Notes under the pieces: model-generated
Databases searched by the model: none
Seen by the model: only the letters and a program-made list of their open reading frames with translations
Told to the model about the DNA's origin: nothing
Part shown: positions 11,101 through 22,176 of the stretch, piece after piece
How the letters are laid out: each line of letters begins with the position of its first letter
Position numbering within the stretch: the stretch's first letter is position 1
Assembly: GCA_030737875.1 (NCBI GenBank)
Contig: CM060924.1
Span: forward strand, 148,112,197-148,176,196
Direction of reading: 5' to 3'
Length of the DNA stretch: 64,000 bases
Source of the DNA: Allium sativum
Taxonomy: Eukaryota; Streptophyta; Magnoliopsida; Asparagales; Amaryllidaceae
Made by a program: the position numbers and the translations under genes

Positions 11101-11121
11101 ATGTTGCTGAGGAACGACTAG
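11101..11121 (+). CDS. Conserved six-codon upstream ORF in the T1 leader
   Basis: ATG in an excellent initiation context (GCCGCCATG) opens a six-codon frame, Met-Leu-Leu-Arg-Asn-Asp, then TAG. It is the first ATG after the predicted start site. T2, whose LTR is clearly diverged, keeps the same frame length and stop (55365-55385 minus: Met-Gln-Leu-Arg-Arg-Asp). It precedes the predicted splice donor at 11235, so it would stay in both spliced and unspliced RNA and could tune gag translation. Confidence 0.4.
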   Translation: MLLRND

Positions 11122-12442
11122 GGGTAGCCACCAATTGGAGAGAGGATTAGGAAGCAAATTCTAAGGCATAAAGCAACTCAATCAAAGCAAACCGCATCTT
11201 CAAATCCCTAAATTTGAGAATTCGCCTCACCATTGTAAGTAGAGTATTGTTTTGGTATGAACAAATAATTGTGTTGGTTTGTATACTTGAATTGTGGCGA
11301 TAAAGTAATTCATATTTGTGCGTTACTATCGATTTGGGATATTGTATACGTTTGGATATTCTCGAATTATGTTATTCATTATAAAGAACTACATGCGGTA
11401 GTTCTATGCAAGTATATGTTTGGAATATTCGCAAATTATGTAATCCATGTTGAAGCTACATGTATGTAGTTGATTAATTAAAATTCATGCAAGTTTGGGG
11501 CTTTGCTATTATGCCATCATAATGTGTATTTTTATACAAACATCATTTTTGTGAAGTAATTGGAATAAGTTTGGGTTATCATAATCCATATGAAATTATG
11601 TTGAAAATTTGGCATCATGTATTAAGCCATGCTTTTGTACTAGAAAGCCTATTTGCAAACTTATGGATATGACTAGGCTATGATTGATATTTTGCATAAT
11701 TGAAATTGTTAACAAGAATTATATGGTGACATATGTGGTACATAGCTAGGTTAGATTCAAAATCCCTTTTGCAAGTTTGCATGACTAAAGTAAAAATCAT
11801 GATTTCATGTTAGAAATATTAATGCCATGGTTATGTGAACAAATTTAACTATACTTTTGTATTAGCCACAAAAGTAGGCACCTTTGTAAACATGCAGTAG
11901 TCTTATGGACATGATTTGCTTATGTTTGAAATTATGCCTGAATAAAGATATAGGTTTATGTTGTATTTAAAGCCTATGTGTCGATAGTGATATTCTTAAC
12001 TTAACTACAAGTTTACATGTTTTGATTCATGTCACTTATGCTTTATGACCAAAGTATATGTCACTACTATGCAAGTACACCAGTTTCTATTTTGTATTTC
12101 CAACGTCATATTGCAAGTTCATGCGCTCACATTCCCCTTTCCGTGTATGTAATCACGCTTTAAGCCTCCCCTTTTCACATGGCTAAGTTGGGCTTAAAAG
12201 CCTAAGCCCAACATATATAATAAACGGACGTGTTAAACGGGGGAAAATAACGTTGGGTTAAAATTAATAATGAATGAAAATATAAAATAGAAGGGCCCAA
12301 ATTCAAGTATGGGTTGGGCCCATGATTGGTGTAACCTTTACACCATTAACTTAATAATGGGCCGCAAATATTTACATATAAGAAAATAAAGAAGAAAGAC
12401 AAAATATGTAAATGTAGAACATACGATGTGTTTAACCCGAGG

Positions 12443-12514
12443 TTGGATTGAGTTGTGATGTAAACCTGCCCGGAACCGCCCGGCTGTCCAGTAGTCACAA
12501 CAATACCTATCCAA
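12443..12514 (+). ncRNA. Structured RNA domain, unit 1 (T1 5' LTR)
   Basis: Nested complementarity is visible. The outer stem is TTGGAT (12443-12448) with ATCCAA (12509-12514). After a TGA bulge the middle stem is GTTGTGA with TCACAAC (12501 end). The inner stem is GCCCGG with CCCGGC. Unit 2 repeats the design 111 nt downstream with paired substitutions. Both are conserved in the 3' LTR (20832-20903) and in T2 (minus, 53980-54051). Type 'ncRNA' is used for a structured segment of the element transcript, not an independent gene. Confidence 0.55.
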
Positions 12515-12553
12515 TGTGGGAGGTTAAACATGGAGCCCAATAAGGACCCGAGG

Positions 12554-12624
12554 TTAGACTGAGTTGTGGCGTAAGACTGCCCGGAACCAACCGGCAACAG
12601 GCAGCCACAACAATACCTGTCTAA
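12554..12624 (+). ncRNA. Structured RNA domain, unit 2 (T1 5' LTR)
   Basis: The architecture matches unit 1. The outer stem is TTAGAC with GTCTAA, the middle stem GTTGTGGC with GCCACAAC, the inner stem TGCCCGG with CCGGCA. Relative to unit 1, two outer pairs and one middle pair differ on both sides while pairing is kept. The bulges TGA (5') and AATACCT (3') are identical. T2 has it at 53870-53940 (minus). Confidence 0.55.
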
Positions 12625-13022
12625 TGTGAGAGGTCAGGGCCTTAATAAGACAATTAAGGCTGAGTCAGGATTGTTAGGATTAAGTGAACTAAAGACTTAA
12701 TCAAAATGGAACATGCTAAACTAAACGGACTGGTGGGGGTTAGGTTAGAAAACACTTAACCAACTTAGCATGTTGGCTAGAGATAGAAAACCTAGTAACG
12801 GGGGACCCTTTTCAGCAGTAACCCTAGAAGGTGTATCAGGATACCCTGAAACTAGGCAGGGTGGGGCACGATTACTGGGCTGATTGTAAGAGGTCAAATC
12901 GACGGCGGTGGTGTAGCAGTGTAGGTTCTAACGGGGTGCGGGCGTGCACACACTCCGGCGCAGAAAAATAAAGCACTGGGCACCAGTAGCATACCTGTGC
13001 ATTCTAAGGTTGTGTCGGGCCG

Positions 13023-13053
13023 CCACCATGGGACTTGATACACCCCATGGTGG
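13023..13053 (+). repeat. 10-bp inverted repeat in the T1 LTR
   Basis: CCACCATGGG (13023-13032) pairs perfectly with CCCATGGTGG (13044-13053) around an 11-nt loop. The 3' LTR has one mismatch (CCGCCATGGG); T2 keeps the perfect repeat near 53438-53468. Confidence 0.6.
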
Positions 13054-13633
13054 GACCAGCATAGGTAACTACAACATCGGGGGCCGTAAGACACATGTAA
13101 CTATGTGAGTAGGAGCCGATCATCGTAGAATGGATCACATCACCCTGATTATGGGGTGCCAGTTGGGAACTAGTTTATATGGGTTCAGAGATTAACATGG
13201 GGTACGATAGTATATTCGACCCTAGACAACTTAACCAAGTTTATAGTGCTTTCCCACTTCTTGTTTATACTTATCATACCCAGTTCTTTATTCATAGACA
13301 AAATAGTACTAGACTTACTCAGGCTTTATGTCTGACTCTACTTTTCTTTCGTCTTCTTTTCTTCCGTTTCCCCCCTCCAGGTCCACAGGGAGGGAACACA
13401 GCAGCTTGACCGGTATTAACATCCAGCTTGAAGAAGAGAAATGTATTGCTTGGACCTTTTCGTTTGAAACTATGGCTTTGGACAATTCACTATGGGGGCT
13501 TTTGCAGTTTACCTATGTTTTATTTATGCTTCTTTAATAATGTAATCAAGACAGATTATGAAAGTGTTATGTTTTTGGAAAAGATGTAAGACAATTATGG
13601 TGATGTTGTTGTAGCACGTATTTGCTTTCATGA

Positions 13634-13639
13634 AATAAA
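13634..13639 (+). terminator. Poly(A) signal in the T1 5' LTR
   Basis: AATAAA followed by T-rich sequence lies about 140 bp before the LTR end. The 3' LTR copy (near 22028) would direct 3' end formation of the element RNA. Confidence 0.55.
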
Positions 13640-13778
13640 AGTTTTGTTGATTTTCCGCTGTTTACAAATATGTGTTCTTATATCTGTCTTGTATATCTGT
13701 GACTTATACTTATAAACCTCCACCAAAATTAGGGCATTCCCTTTGAGAGTGACCCTAACGGAGGTGGGGTGTTTCACT

Positions 13779-13790
13779 TGGTATCAGAGC
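13779..13790 (+). promoter_or_regulatory. Primer-binding site of T1
   Basis: TGGTATCAGAGC, complementary to the 3' end of plant initiator Met-tRNA, lies 2 bp after the 5' LTR end. Confidence 0.95.
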
Positions 13791-13964
13791 ATAGGTTTAC
13801 CAGATAAGATAAAAAGTTTTGAAAAATTATTTTCAAAAAGGAAATTTAAAGAAGCATTTTTAAAAGAAAAATATTATTTTATTTTAAAAAGGCAAAGTCC
13901 AGCCGCCAAAGCCATAGGTACTATCTCTTATCCGTTGTTTTGAATCTATCCTTTTTGTTTCAGC

Positions 13965-16900
13965 ATGTCCCAAGAACTTAACTTGCCAGAAGGGGTGCCA
14001 ATACCTGGTTGGTTTAGATGGTTCTTAGAAGCAAGGGCCACTCAGCCAGGTCCTACCGTTCCTCCTCCCCCAGCTGAAGGAAATCATCCAGCTGCAGCAG
14101 CACCTTTTCCTCCACCTCCTCCACGGGGAAACACATTCGCTAAGATATGTAAAGATTTTAAAACTATGGGAGGAAGGGATTTCCATGGAACTGAGTCCTT
14201 CGTGGCAGCTAGAAATTGGCTGAAAGAAACGGAGGACCTATTCATCATCTTTGAGGTAGAGGATAGACAAAAAGTACAATTGGCAGTGTGGTTATTGAAG
14301 GGCGAGGCTTCCTACTGGTGGGAAGTCACTAATGCTGAAAGACCAGTGGAGGCATGGGAGGACTTCAGGGCAAGGTTTGAGACTAAATTTCTCTCAGATG
14401 CGGAAAGAAGTTTGCAGTTGGAAAAATTCTTATTTCTTAAGCAAGGGGACAAGATAGTCAGAGAGTATGTGAATCAGTTCGATGAGCTGGCTAGGTTTGG
14501 GCTTGACCTAGTCAACACCCCACACAAGAAGGCTCTCCGTTTCGTCAAGGGGTTGAATGAGCCATTACACAGTTTGGCCATGACCCATATACCCATGGGA
14601 GCCACGTATGAAAGATTGGTGCAAATGGCATTGCTGAATGAAGAGGATAAGGGCAAGAAGGAGACAAAGGCAGAAAGCTCTCAAGGGAAGAAGGAGGGTT
14701 TGCAGCCTAAGAAGACAGACTTTAAGAAGGGCGGGAAAGGCAACAAAGAGAAGAGGAAGTGCAATTTCTGTGGCAAAGTGGGGCACTTAGTAAAGGACTG
14801 CCGGAAAAAGAAGGCCAAGGAGAATGGTGGGTGCTTTTCTTGCGGTGAGACAGGCCACAGGGCTAAGGACTGCCCAAAGAAACGAGGACAGGGGCAGAGG
14901 GCTGGATCCACCCCAGGGGCACAGGTTCATGTGCTGGAAGCGCCACCTCTGCAACAGCGAGGTATAAATACTTCTGTAGAAAGTGTAGTTTATCTTTATG
15001 ATCACCCCGTTCGCACTTTATTTGATTCTGGCGCATCACACTCCTTTATCTCGTCTGCTCTAGTAGAATCTCTGCACCTAAAAACTAGTATGGTAGAGGA
15101 CCCCTTAATTGTTTCAAACCCAATTGGGGGCCCAGCTCATTTGTCTATGATCTGTTTGGGATTGAAAATTTCTATTCTAAGTGTAGAATTTCAATGTAGT
15201 GCCTTTGTTTTGGGCTTTTCGGGTTATGGTTTGATTTTGGGTATGGATTGGCTATCCAGTAATGGGGCCATCCTTGATTGTGAGAAAAGGGTTGTTAGGC
15301 TCCTAACCCAGCTCGGTAATACTTTGGAAATTTCTTGTAATCCCTCGTATGCGGTTATGCTTAGTTATCTTGAATCTCTAGATGCCTCTGTTGAAAATTT
15401 GCAATCAGTTAGAGTGGTCCGGGAATATTCGGATGTCTTCGAAGAGGTGAAGGGCTTGCCTCCGAAGCGGGAAATAGACTTCCGCATATATCTTATAGAT
15501 AATGCAAAGCCCGTTGCGTTGCCCGTTAGACACATGGCTCCACGAGAAAGGAAAGAGCTCAGTAAACAGATTAAAGAGCTTCTAGAAAAGGGGTTCATTA
15601 GGAGGAGCATTTCAGAATGGGGCGCTCCAGTGGTGTTCGCTACAAAGGCGGATGGTTCACTCCGTCTATGTGTTGACTATAGGGAGCTCAACAAGCTAAC
15701 GAAAAAGAATAGGCACCCTCTCCCTAGAATTGACGATTTATTTGATCAGCTTGTAGGAGCGTCTGTTTTCTCCCAGCTCGATTTAGCAACCGGTTTTCAT
15801 CAACTAAGGGTGGCTGAAGATAGCATCGATAAAACGGCGTTCAGAACCCCAGACGGCTTCTTTGAATGGCTTGTCATGACTTTCGGCTTGACAAATGCAC
15901 CTGCTTATTTCATGGACCTAATGAGTAGGGTATTTAGAGATTTCCTCAACAAATTCGTAGTGGTCTTCGTAGATGATATCCTTATCTTATCAAAGAGTGA
16001 AGAGGAACATGCTCAGCACTTAAGGGCAATCATGGAAACTTTGCGAGTCCATCAACTAAAAGCCAAATTCTCCGAATGCCACTTTTGGAGAGAAGAGGTG
16101 AGGTTCCTTGGGCACATAGTATCCAAACAAGGGTTAGCAGTGGACCCTGCTAAGGTAGTGGCGGTACAGGATTGGAAGACACCAAGGAATGCAACTGAGG
16201 TCCGAAGCTTTCTAGGATTAGCAGGTTTCTATCGAAAGTTTATAAGGGATTTTGCGAAAATCTCATCTCCACTCACAAAATTGACTAAGAAGAATCTAGT
16301 GTTCAATTGGGATTTGGATTGCGAGTTTGCTTTCCAACGGCTGAAAAGGGCTCTTACAACAGCCCCAGTTTTGACGCTGCCAGATGGGAGCAAGATGTTC
16401 ACTGTTTATACGGATGCATGTGGGACAGGGCTAGGCGCCGTCTTAATGCAAGAAGGAAGGGTAGTAGCTTATGGCGGGAGGCAGTTGAAAGTGCACGAAA
16501 AGAACTACCCAACCCACGATCTTGAGTTAGCCGCCATCGTCTTTGCACTCAAGTCTTGGCGACACTATCTCCTAGGTGAGAAGTTCGAACTTTACACTGA
16601 CCATAAATCGTTGAAATATCTTTTCTCGCAGAAGGATCTTAACTTGAGGCAACAAAGATGGATGGAGTTTCTTGCCTCATACGATTTCGAAATCTCCTAC
16701 ACTCCGGGCAAAGGCAACGTAGTAGCAGACGCGTTGAGCCGAAAGAAATTGACCCTAAGCCCGTTGTTTGTTGAAAGACAAAGCCTAGAGTTTATAGCCA
16801 GCTTCGACTTTAGGCCTTCCTCCGATTTCTTACCAGGTTTGCTAGCATCTCTCGAAGTGCGCCCAACTTTAGTGGATTCAGTAGGGACAGCACAACGCGA

Positions 16901-17393
16901 AGACCCTCAGCTTGTGGAAATAATGGACAGGCTAATTAGGGGTGAGACTTCAAGTCACCTCAACAGATACTCCATCGACGATAAGGGGTTGCTAAGCCGA
17001 GACGGAAGACTATGCGTCCCACAGACAAAAGATTTAATAAAGAAGGTTCTCGAGGAAGCACATCACTCCAAGATGACGATACACCCAGGCGGAGATAAAA
17101 TGTACAAAGACATAAAAAGGACTTTCTTCTGGAACGGCATGAAAAAGGACGTGGCAGAGTTCGTTTCTAAGTGTATGGTGTGCCAACAGGTTAAGGCGGA
17201 ACAGAAAAAGCCTGGCGGACTGCTACATCCTCTGGAGGTCCCGCAGTGGAAGTGGGATAGCATCTCAATGGACTTCATCGATGGGCTGCCTAGGTCTAGG
17301 AGAGGCAACACTAGCATTTGGGTAATAGTGGATAGGCTTACTAAAAGCGCCCACTTTTTACCTGTCAAAAGTAAAAGAACTCCTCATCCCTAG
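13965..17393 (+). CDS. T1 gag-pol polyprotein, up to the frameshift
   Basis: The 1142-codon frame starts at ATG 13965, one base after a splice-acceptor-like CAG. A proline-rich N-terminus is followed by a retrotransposon Gag domain (about residues 55-200, with the WW pair near 118). Two CCHC zinc knuckles lie at 266-279 and 290-303, then the aspartic protease with D-S-G at 354-356. Reverse transcriptase follows (CVDYRELN at 569, V-D-D at 669-671), then RNase H (first Asp at 817, ending near 925). Integrase has H1034, H1040, C1070, C1073 and first catalytic Asp 1103. The frame breaks near 17375-17390 and reaches TAG at 17391. Gag and Pol share one frame, as usual in plant chromoviruses. Confidence 0.93.
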   Translation: MSQELNLPEGVPIPGWFRWFLEARATQPGPTVPPPPAEGNHPAAAAPFPPPPPRGNTFAKICKDFKTMGGRDFHGTESFVAARNWLKETEDLFIIFEVEDRQKVQLAVWLLKGEASYWWEVTNAERPVEAWEDFRARFETKFLSDAERSLQLEKFLFLKQGDKIVREYVNQFDELARFGLDLVNTPHKKALRFVKGLNEPLHSLAMTHIPMGATYERLVQMALLNEEDKGKKETKAESSQGKKEGLQPKKTDFKKGGKGNKEKRKCNFCGKVGHLVKDCRKKKAKENGGCFSCGETGHRAKDCPKKRGQGQRAGSTPGAQVHVLEAPPLQQRGINTSVESVVYLYDHPVRTLFDSGASHSFISSALVESLHLKTSMVEDPLIVSNPIGGPAHLSMICLGLKISILSVEFQCSAFVLGFSGYGLILGMDWLSSNGAILDCEKRVVRLLTQLGNTLEISCNPSYAVMLSYLESLDASVENLQSVRVVREYSDVFEEVKGLPPKREIDFRIYLIDNAKPVALPVRHMAPRERKELSKQIKELLEKGFIRRSISEWGAPVVFATKADGSLRLCVDYRELNKLTKKNRHPLPRIDDLFDQLVGASVFSQLDLATGFHQLRVAEDSIDKTAFRTPDGFFEWLVMTFGLTNAPAYFMDLMSRVFRDFLNKFVVVFVDDILILSKSEEEHAQHLRAIMETLRVHQLKAKFSECHFWREEVRFLGHIVSKQGLAVDPAKVVAVQDWKTPRNATEVRSFLGLAGFYRKFIRDFAKISSPLTKLTKKNLVFNWDLDCEFAFQRLKRALTTAPVLTLPDGSKMFTVYTDACGTGLGAVLMQEGRVVAYGGRQLKVHEKNYPTHDLELAAIVFALKSWRHYLLGEKFELYTDHKSLKYLFSQKDLNLRQQRWMEFLASYDFEISYTPGKGNVVADALSRKKLTLSPLFVERQSLEFIASFDFRPSSDFLPGLLASLEVRPTLVDSVGTAQREDPQLVEIMDRLIRGETSSHLNRYSIDDKGLLSRDGRLCVPQTKDLIKKVLEEAHHSKMTIHPGGDKMYKDIKRTFFWNGMKKDVAEFVSKCMVCQQVKAEQKKPGGLLHPLEVPQWKWDSISMDFIDGLPRSRRGNTSIWVIVDRLTKSAHFLPVKSKRTPHP

Positions 17394-18340
17394 CATCACT
17401 TTACCTTAAGGAAATCATTCGACTCCATGGAATACCATCTAGCATTGTTAGTGACCGAGACCCCATCTTCACTAGTGAATTTTGGCGGAGTCTGCAAGAA
17501 GCAGTAGGAACGCAGTTATGCTTGAGCACAGCCTATCATCCCCAAACCGACGGCCAAACAGAGAGAGTGAACAGAGTTTTAGAAGACCTTTTAAGACTGT
17601 GCATCCTTGACTTCGGAGGGACATGGGAAGACCACCTTCCTTTGGTGGAATTTGCCTACAACAACAGCTATCAAGCAACCATCGGAATGGCGCCCTTCGA
17701 AGCTTTATATGGAAGACCGTGCCGATCGCCCACTTGTTGGTGGGAGTCTACTGATAAGCTCATACTTGGACCAGATATGATCCGAGAGACTTCAGAGAAA
17801 GTAGACTTAATACGAAGAAGGATGAAGACGGCCCAAGACAGACAAAAGTCCTATGCCGGCAAGAGAAGGACCGACCTTGAATTTGAGGTTGGGGACAGAG
17901 TTTTTCTCAAGGTATCACCACTAAGAAACGTTGTTCGTTTTGGAACCACAGGAAAGCTAGCACCAAGGTTCGTAGGGCCATTCCCTATCATCGAGAAAAT
18001 TGGGAAAATGGCCTATAGACTAGAGCTACCCGAGAAGTTGGCTGGAGTCCACAACGTTTTTCACGTTTCACATCTCCGAAAATATCTACATGAGTCTGCT
18101 GAAGTGGTAGAGCCGAATATCCTCGAAGAGGCCGAAGTGGAACGCGAAGCAACCATAAGAAAAGTTCCAACCCGCATATTAGGAACGGAAGTGAGGAAGC
18201 TACGAAACCGCGAAGTCAAGCTCGTCAAAGTTCAGTGGAGCGACGCCGAGGAAGACGCGACTTGGGAAACTGAAGCTAGAATCCGTACAGCCTACCCTTT
18301 TCTGTTCGAGGGTACATCCTTGATCTTTCCTTTTCCTTAA
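17394..18340 (+). pseudogene. T1 integrase C-terminal part, in the shifted frame
   Basis: The rest of integrase continues in another frame with no further stop up to TAA at 18338-18340. It carries S-D-R-D (second catalytic Asp, codon 17453) and a glutamate in QTERVN (17561) completing the DDE triad. The GPF(P)-type module and a C-terminal segment resembling the chromodomain of Tekay-type elements ([13 protein letters not shown]...ATWE) follow. Relative to the upstream frame the shift equals one base lost or two gained between about 17371 and 17390. This copy therefore cannot make full-length integrase without frameshifting. Confidence 0.88.
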
Positions 18341-18891
18341 GTTGCGCTTTTATCTATCTTTTTAGGTATATTTCCTCGACCTTATCTTTTAGGTGGAAAC
18401 CCTTTTGATGGAAACATGTAATTGAAACATGTTATGGATGATGGTTGCAAGTGGTTGCAAGTGATTGCTAGTGGTTGCTCGTGGTTGCATATACGCACAC
18501 AATCTAGGTTTTAGATCGGCTCAGTCACTTCATATTGCATATGCATATATGTTTGCATTCGTATATGGTTGAACATTAATGTGTTGTCATATGGATGTTG
18601 CATTTGTATTGAATGATTGTGCACTCATGTAGAATCAAAATAGGAAAATTTGCATACATAATGGATTCATGGCACTTACATAATTTGCATTAAGGAGGTC
18701 AACTGAATCAGTAGACCGCCTGATTTTGCATTAGATAAGTACATGTACACACACACTTCGCATATGATCATGAAGCATTAGAAGTTTCCTAAGGACAATG
18801 GATGCTCGTATTTGATGGATGAGTAGATGGATGATTGGATGTTAGGATATACATTTTCCTAAACTTGAAGATTTCGGGACGAAATCCTTTT
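18341..18891 (+). other. T1 3' non-coding internal region
   Basis: This 550-bp stretch between pol and the PPT has no ORF. It contains degenerate 11-bp repeats of the type GTGGTTGCAA near 18442-18490, and a perfect inverted repeat GATTTCG-GGA-CGAAATC at 18870-18886 next to the PPT. Both features are conserved in T2 (56450-56490 and 56036-56053). Confidence 0.7.
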
Positions 18892-18904
18892 AAGTGGGGG
18901 AGAA
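18892..18904 (+). promoter_or_regulatory. Polypurine tract of T1
   Basis: The purine-rich AAGTGGGGGAGAA (one T) immediately precedes the 3' LTR start and would prime plus-strand synthesis. Confidence 0.9.
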
Positions 18905-21900
18905 TGTAACACCCCGCGAATTCTATAACTGTGAAATTCACAAATTAAAGTATAATTAATTTCAAATCAAAAAACTAAGGGAAACGGGATACGCCATTGC
19001 GTTCGTCTCGGAAAAATACGCGAAATAGAGTCCGAGTTTTCGAAAAACGGAGTCCATATGAAGAAGATATGGCCTTCGGAAGTTTTTGAATTAGGTTTAA
19101 AATTCAAACATAATAAAATAGCTCAAATTTAAATTCCAAAATGGGGCCCAATGGGCCAGGGCGGAAAAACACCCGCCTAACGCACCCAGGTCGACTGGGC
19201 TGTCGACCTGGTCTAACCAGGTCGACAGGGCTGTCGACAGGGCTGTCGACCTGGTCCAGAGCCAGGTCGAACCCAGTCCAACCTGGCTGGCCTATTCTAT
19301 GTTGGTCGATTTTCTGTGGTCTGCTTTGTCATTAGGGCTAGGTGGCGGGCTCTAATTGGTCTCTCCTTAGGATGAATGGCTACGATCAATCCAAGCAACA
19401 TCAACGGCCCTAATCAGTTCATTACCCCTATAAAAAGGACCCTAGACTTAACCCTAATCTATTCATTCAAAAATAAGAACAAAGCCGCCATGTTGCTGAG
19501 GAACGACTAGGGGTAGCCACCAATTGGAGAGAGGATTAGGAGGCAAATTCTAAGGCATAAAGCAACTCAATCAAAGCAAACCGCATCTTCAAATCCCTAA
19601 ATTTGAGAATTCGCCTCACCATTGTAAGTAGAGTATTGTTTTGGTATGAACAAATAATTGTGTTGGTTTGTATACTTGAATTGTGGCGATAAAGTAATTC
19701 ATATTTGTGCGTTACTATCGATTTGGGATATTGTATACGTTTGGATATTCTCGAATTATGTTATTCATTATAAAGAACTACATGCGGTAGTTCTATGCAA
19801 GTATACGTTTGGAATATTCGCAAATTATGTAATCCATGTTGAAGCTACATGTATGTAGTTGATTAATTAAAATTCATGCAAGTTTGGGGCTTTGCTATTA
19901 TGCCATCATAATGTGTATTTTTATACAAACATCATTTTTGTGAAGTAATTGGAATAAGTTTGGGTTATCATAATCCATATGAAATTATGTTGAAAATTTG
20001 GCATCATGTATTAAGCCATGCTTTTGTACTAGAAAGCCTATTTGCAAACTTATGGATATGACTAGGCTATGATTGATATTTTGCATAATTGAAATTGTTA
20101 ACAAGAATTATATGGTGACATATGTGGTACATAGCTAGGTTAGATTCAAAATCCCTTTTGCAAGTTTGCATGACTAAAGTAAAAATCATGATTTCATGTT
20201 AGAAATATTTATGCCATGGTTATGTGAACAAATTTAACTATACTTTTGTATTAGCCACAAAAGTAGGCACCTTTGTAAACATGTAGTAGTCTTATGGACA
20301 TGATTTGCTTATGTTTGACATTATGCCTGAATAAAGATATAGGTTTATGTTGTATTTAAAGCCTATGTGTCGATAGTGATATTCTTAACTTAACTACAAG
20401 TTTACATGTTTTGATTCATGTCACTTATGCTTTATGACCAAAGTATATGTCACTACTATGCAAGTACACCAGTTTCTATTTTGTATTTCCAACGTCATAT
20501 TGCAAGTTCATGCGCTCACATTCCCCTTTCCGTGTATGTAATCACGCTTTAAGCCTCCCCTTTTCACATGGCTAAGTTGGGCTTAAAAGCCTAAGCCCAA
20601 CATATATAATAAACGGACGTGTTAAACGGGGGAAAATAACGTTGGGTTAAAATTAATAATGAATGAAAATATAAAATAGAAGGGCCCAAATTCAAGTATG
20701 GGTTGGGCCCATGATTGGTGTAACCTTTACACCATTAACTTAATAATGGGCCGCAAATATTTACATATAAGAAAATAAAGAAGAAAGACAAAATATGTAA
20801 ATGTAGAACATACGATGTGTTTAACCCGAGGTTGGATTGAGTTGTGATGTAAACCTGCCCGGAACCGCCCGGCTGTCCAGTAGTCACAACAATACCTATC
20901 CAATGTGGGAGGTTAAACATGGAGCCCAATAAGGACCCGAGGTTAGACTGAGTTGTGGCGTAAGACTGCCCGGAACCAACCGGCAACAAGCAGCCACAAC
21001 AATACCTGTCTAATGTGAGAGGTCAGGGCCTTAATAAGACAATTAAGGCTGAGTCATGATTGTTAGGATTAAGTGAACTAAAGACTTAATCAAAATGGAA
21101 CATGCTAAACTAAACGGACTGGTGGGGGTTAGGTTAGAAAACACTTAACCAACTTAGCATGTTGGCTAGAGATAGAAGACCTAGTAACGGGGGACCCTTT
21201 TCAGCAGTAACCCTAGAAGGTGTATCAGGATACCCTGAAACTAGGCAGGGTGGGGCACGATTACTGGGCTGATTGTAAGAGGTCAAATCGACGGCGGTGG
21301 TGTAGCAGTGTAGGTTCTAACGGGGTGTGGGCGTGCACACACTCCGACGCAGAAAAATAAAGCACTGGGCACCAGTAGCATACCTGTGCATTCTAAGGTT
21401 GTGTCGGGCCGCCGCCATGGGACTTGATACACCCCATGGTGGGACCAACATAGGTAACTACAACATCGGGGGCCATAAGACACATGTAACTATGCGAGTA
21501 GGAGCCGATCATCGTAGAATGGATCACATCACCCTGATTATGGGGTGCCAGTTGGGAACTAGTTTATATGGGTTCAGAGATTAACATGGGGTACGATAGT
21601 ATATTCGACCCTAGACAACTTAACCAAGTTTATAGTGCTTTCCCACTTCTTGTTTATACTTATCATACCCAGTTCTTTATTCATAGACAAAATAGTACTA
21701 GACTTACTCAGGCTTTATGTCTGACTCTACTTTTCTTTCGTCTTCTTTTCTTCCGTTTCCCCCCCCCCCCCCCAGATCCACAGGGAGGGAACACAGCAGC
21801 TTGACTGGTATTAACATCCAGCTTGAAGAAGAGAAATGTATTGCTTGGACCTTTTCGTTTGAAACTATGGCTTTGGAAAATTCACTATGGGGGCTTTTGC

Positions 21901-22171
21901 AGTTTACCTATGTTTTATTTATGCTTCTTTAATAATGTAATCAAGACAGATTATGAAAATGTTATGTTTTTGGAAAAGATGTAAGACAATTATGGTGATG
22001 TTGTTGTAGCACGTATTTGCTTTCATGAAATAAAAGTTTTGTTGATTTTCCGCTGTTTACAAATATGTGTTCTTATATCTGTCTTGTATATCTGTGACTT
22101 ATACTTATAAACCTCCACCAAAATTAGGGCATTCCCTTTGAGAGTGACCCTAACGGAGGTGGGGTGTTTCA
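18905..22171 (+). mobile_element. T1 3' LTR
   Basis: This 3267-bp copy of the 5' LTR is about 99% identical by eye. Differences include CACGAA/CGCGAA near the start, scattered transitions, and a poly-C tract expanded to 15 C at 21759-21773 (6 C, then TCC, in the 5' LTR). It carries the same TATA box, GTCGAC array, upstream ORF (19490-19510), stem-loop units and poly(A) signal. Confidence 0.95.
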
Positions 22172-22176
22172 GGTAG
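22172..22176. repeat. Target-site duplication of T1, right
   Basis: GGTAG is identical to 10511-10515. Confidence 0.95.

Larger units (their letters stand above)
10516..13776 (+). mobile_element. T1 5' LTR
   Basis: The LTR starts TGTAACACCCC and ends GGGGTGTTTCA. By my reading U3 is short (10516 to about 11070) and is followed by a TATA box at 11040-11047. The remaining 2.7 kb is R and U5 and carries a short upstream ORF, a consensus splice donor, two tandem stem-loop domains, a 10-bp hairpin and a poly(A) signal. ORFs in it (for example 10752-10946, 12894-13094, 13179-13409) recur in the 3' LTR only because the LTR is duplicated; none has a recognisable domain. Confidence 0.95.
11235..13963 (+). 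other. Predicted leader intron of T1 (LTR donor to gag acceptor)
   Basis: The donor is CATT/GTAAGTAG at 11235, a near-perfect plant 5' splice site, conserved in the 3' LTR (19624) and in T2 (minus, 55218). The acceptor is a long pyrimidine-rich tract ending TTTTGTTTCAG at 13963, one base before the gag ATG. Splicing would remove 2729 nt including most of R-U5, the PBS and the poly(A) signal, leaving a leader of about 165 nt. Unspliced RNA would serve as genome. Inferred from sequence only. Confidence 0.5.
10516..22171 (+). mobile_element. T1: near-complete Tekay/Del-like Ty3/gypsy retrotransposon
   Basis: This 11.66-kb element has TG...CA LTRs of 3261 and 3267 bp, a 5-bp target duplication, a PBS at 13779-13790, gag-pol in the order Gag, protease, RT, RNase H, integrase and chromodomain-like tail, and a PPT at 18892-18904. 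Domain order, long LTRs and the integrase C-terminus fit the Tekay (Del) chromovirus lineage; the lineage name is inference. I count roughly 30 LTR-LTR differences (about 1%), mostly transitions, so insertion was recent. A frameshift in integrase makes this copy probably defective. It lies in the D solo LTR. Confidence 0.93.

Noticed and set aside
13779..13790. tRNA-like words (TGGTATCAGAGC here and at six other places)
   Set aside because: Only the 12-nt 3'-end complement of initiator tRNA is present, adjacent to LTR ends. These are primer-binding sites, not tRNA genes.
14474..15610. Minus-strand ORFs antisense to T1 gag-pol
   Set aside because: Shadow frames of a strongly supported coding region.
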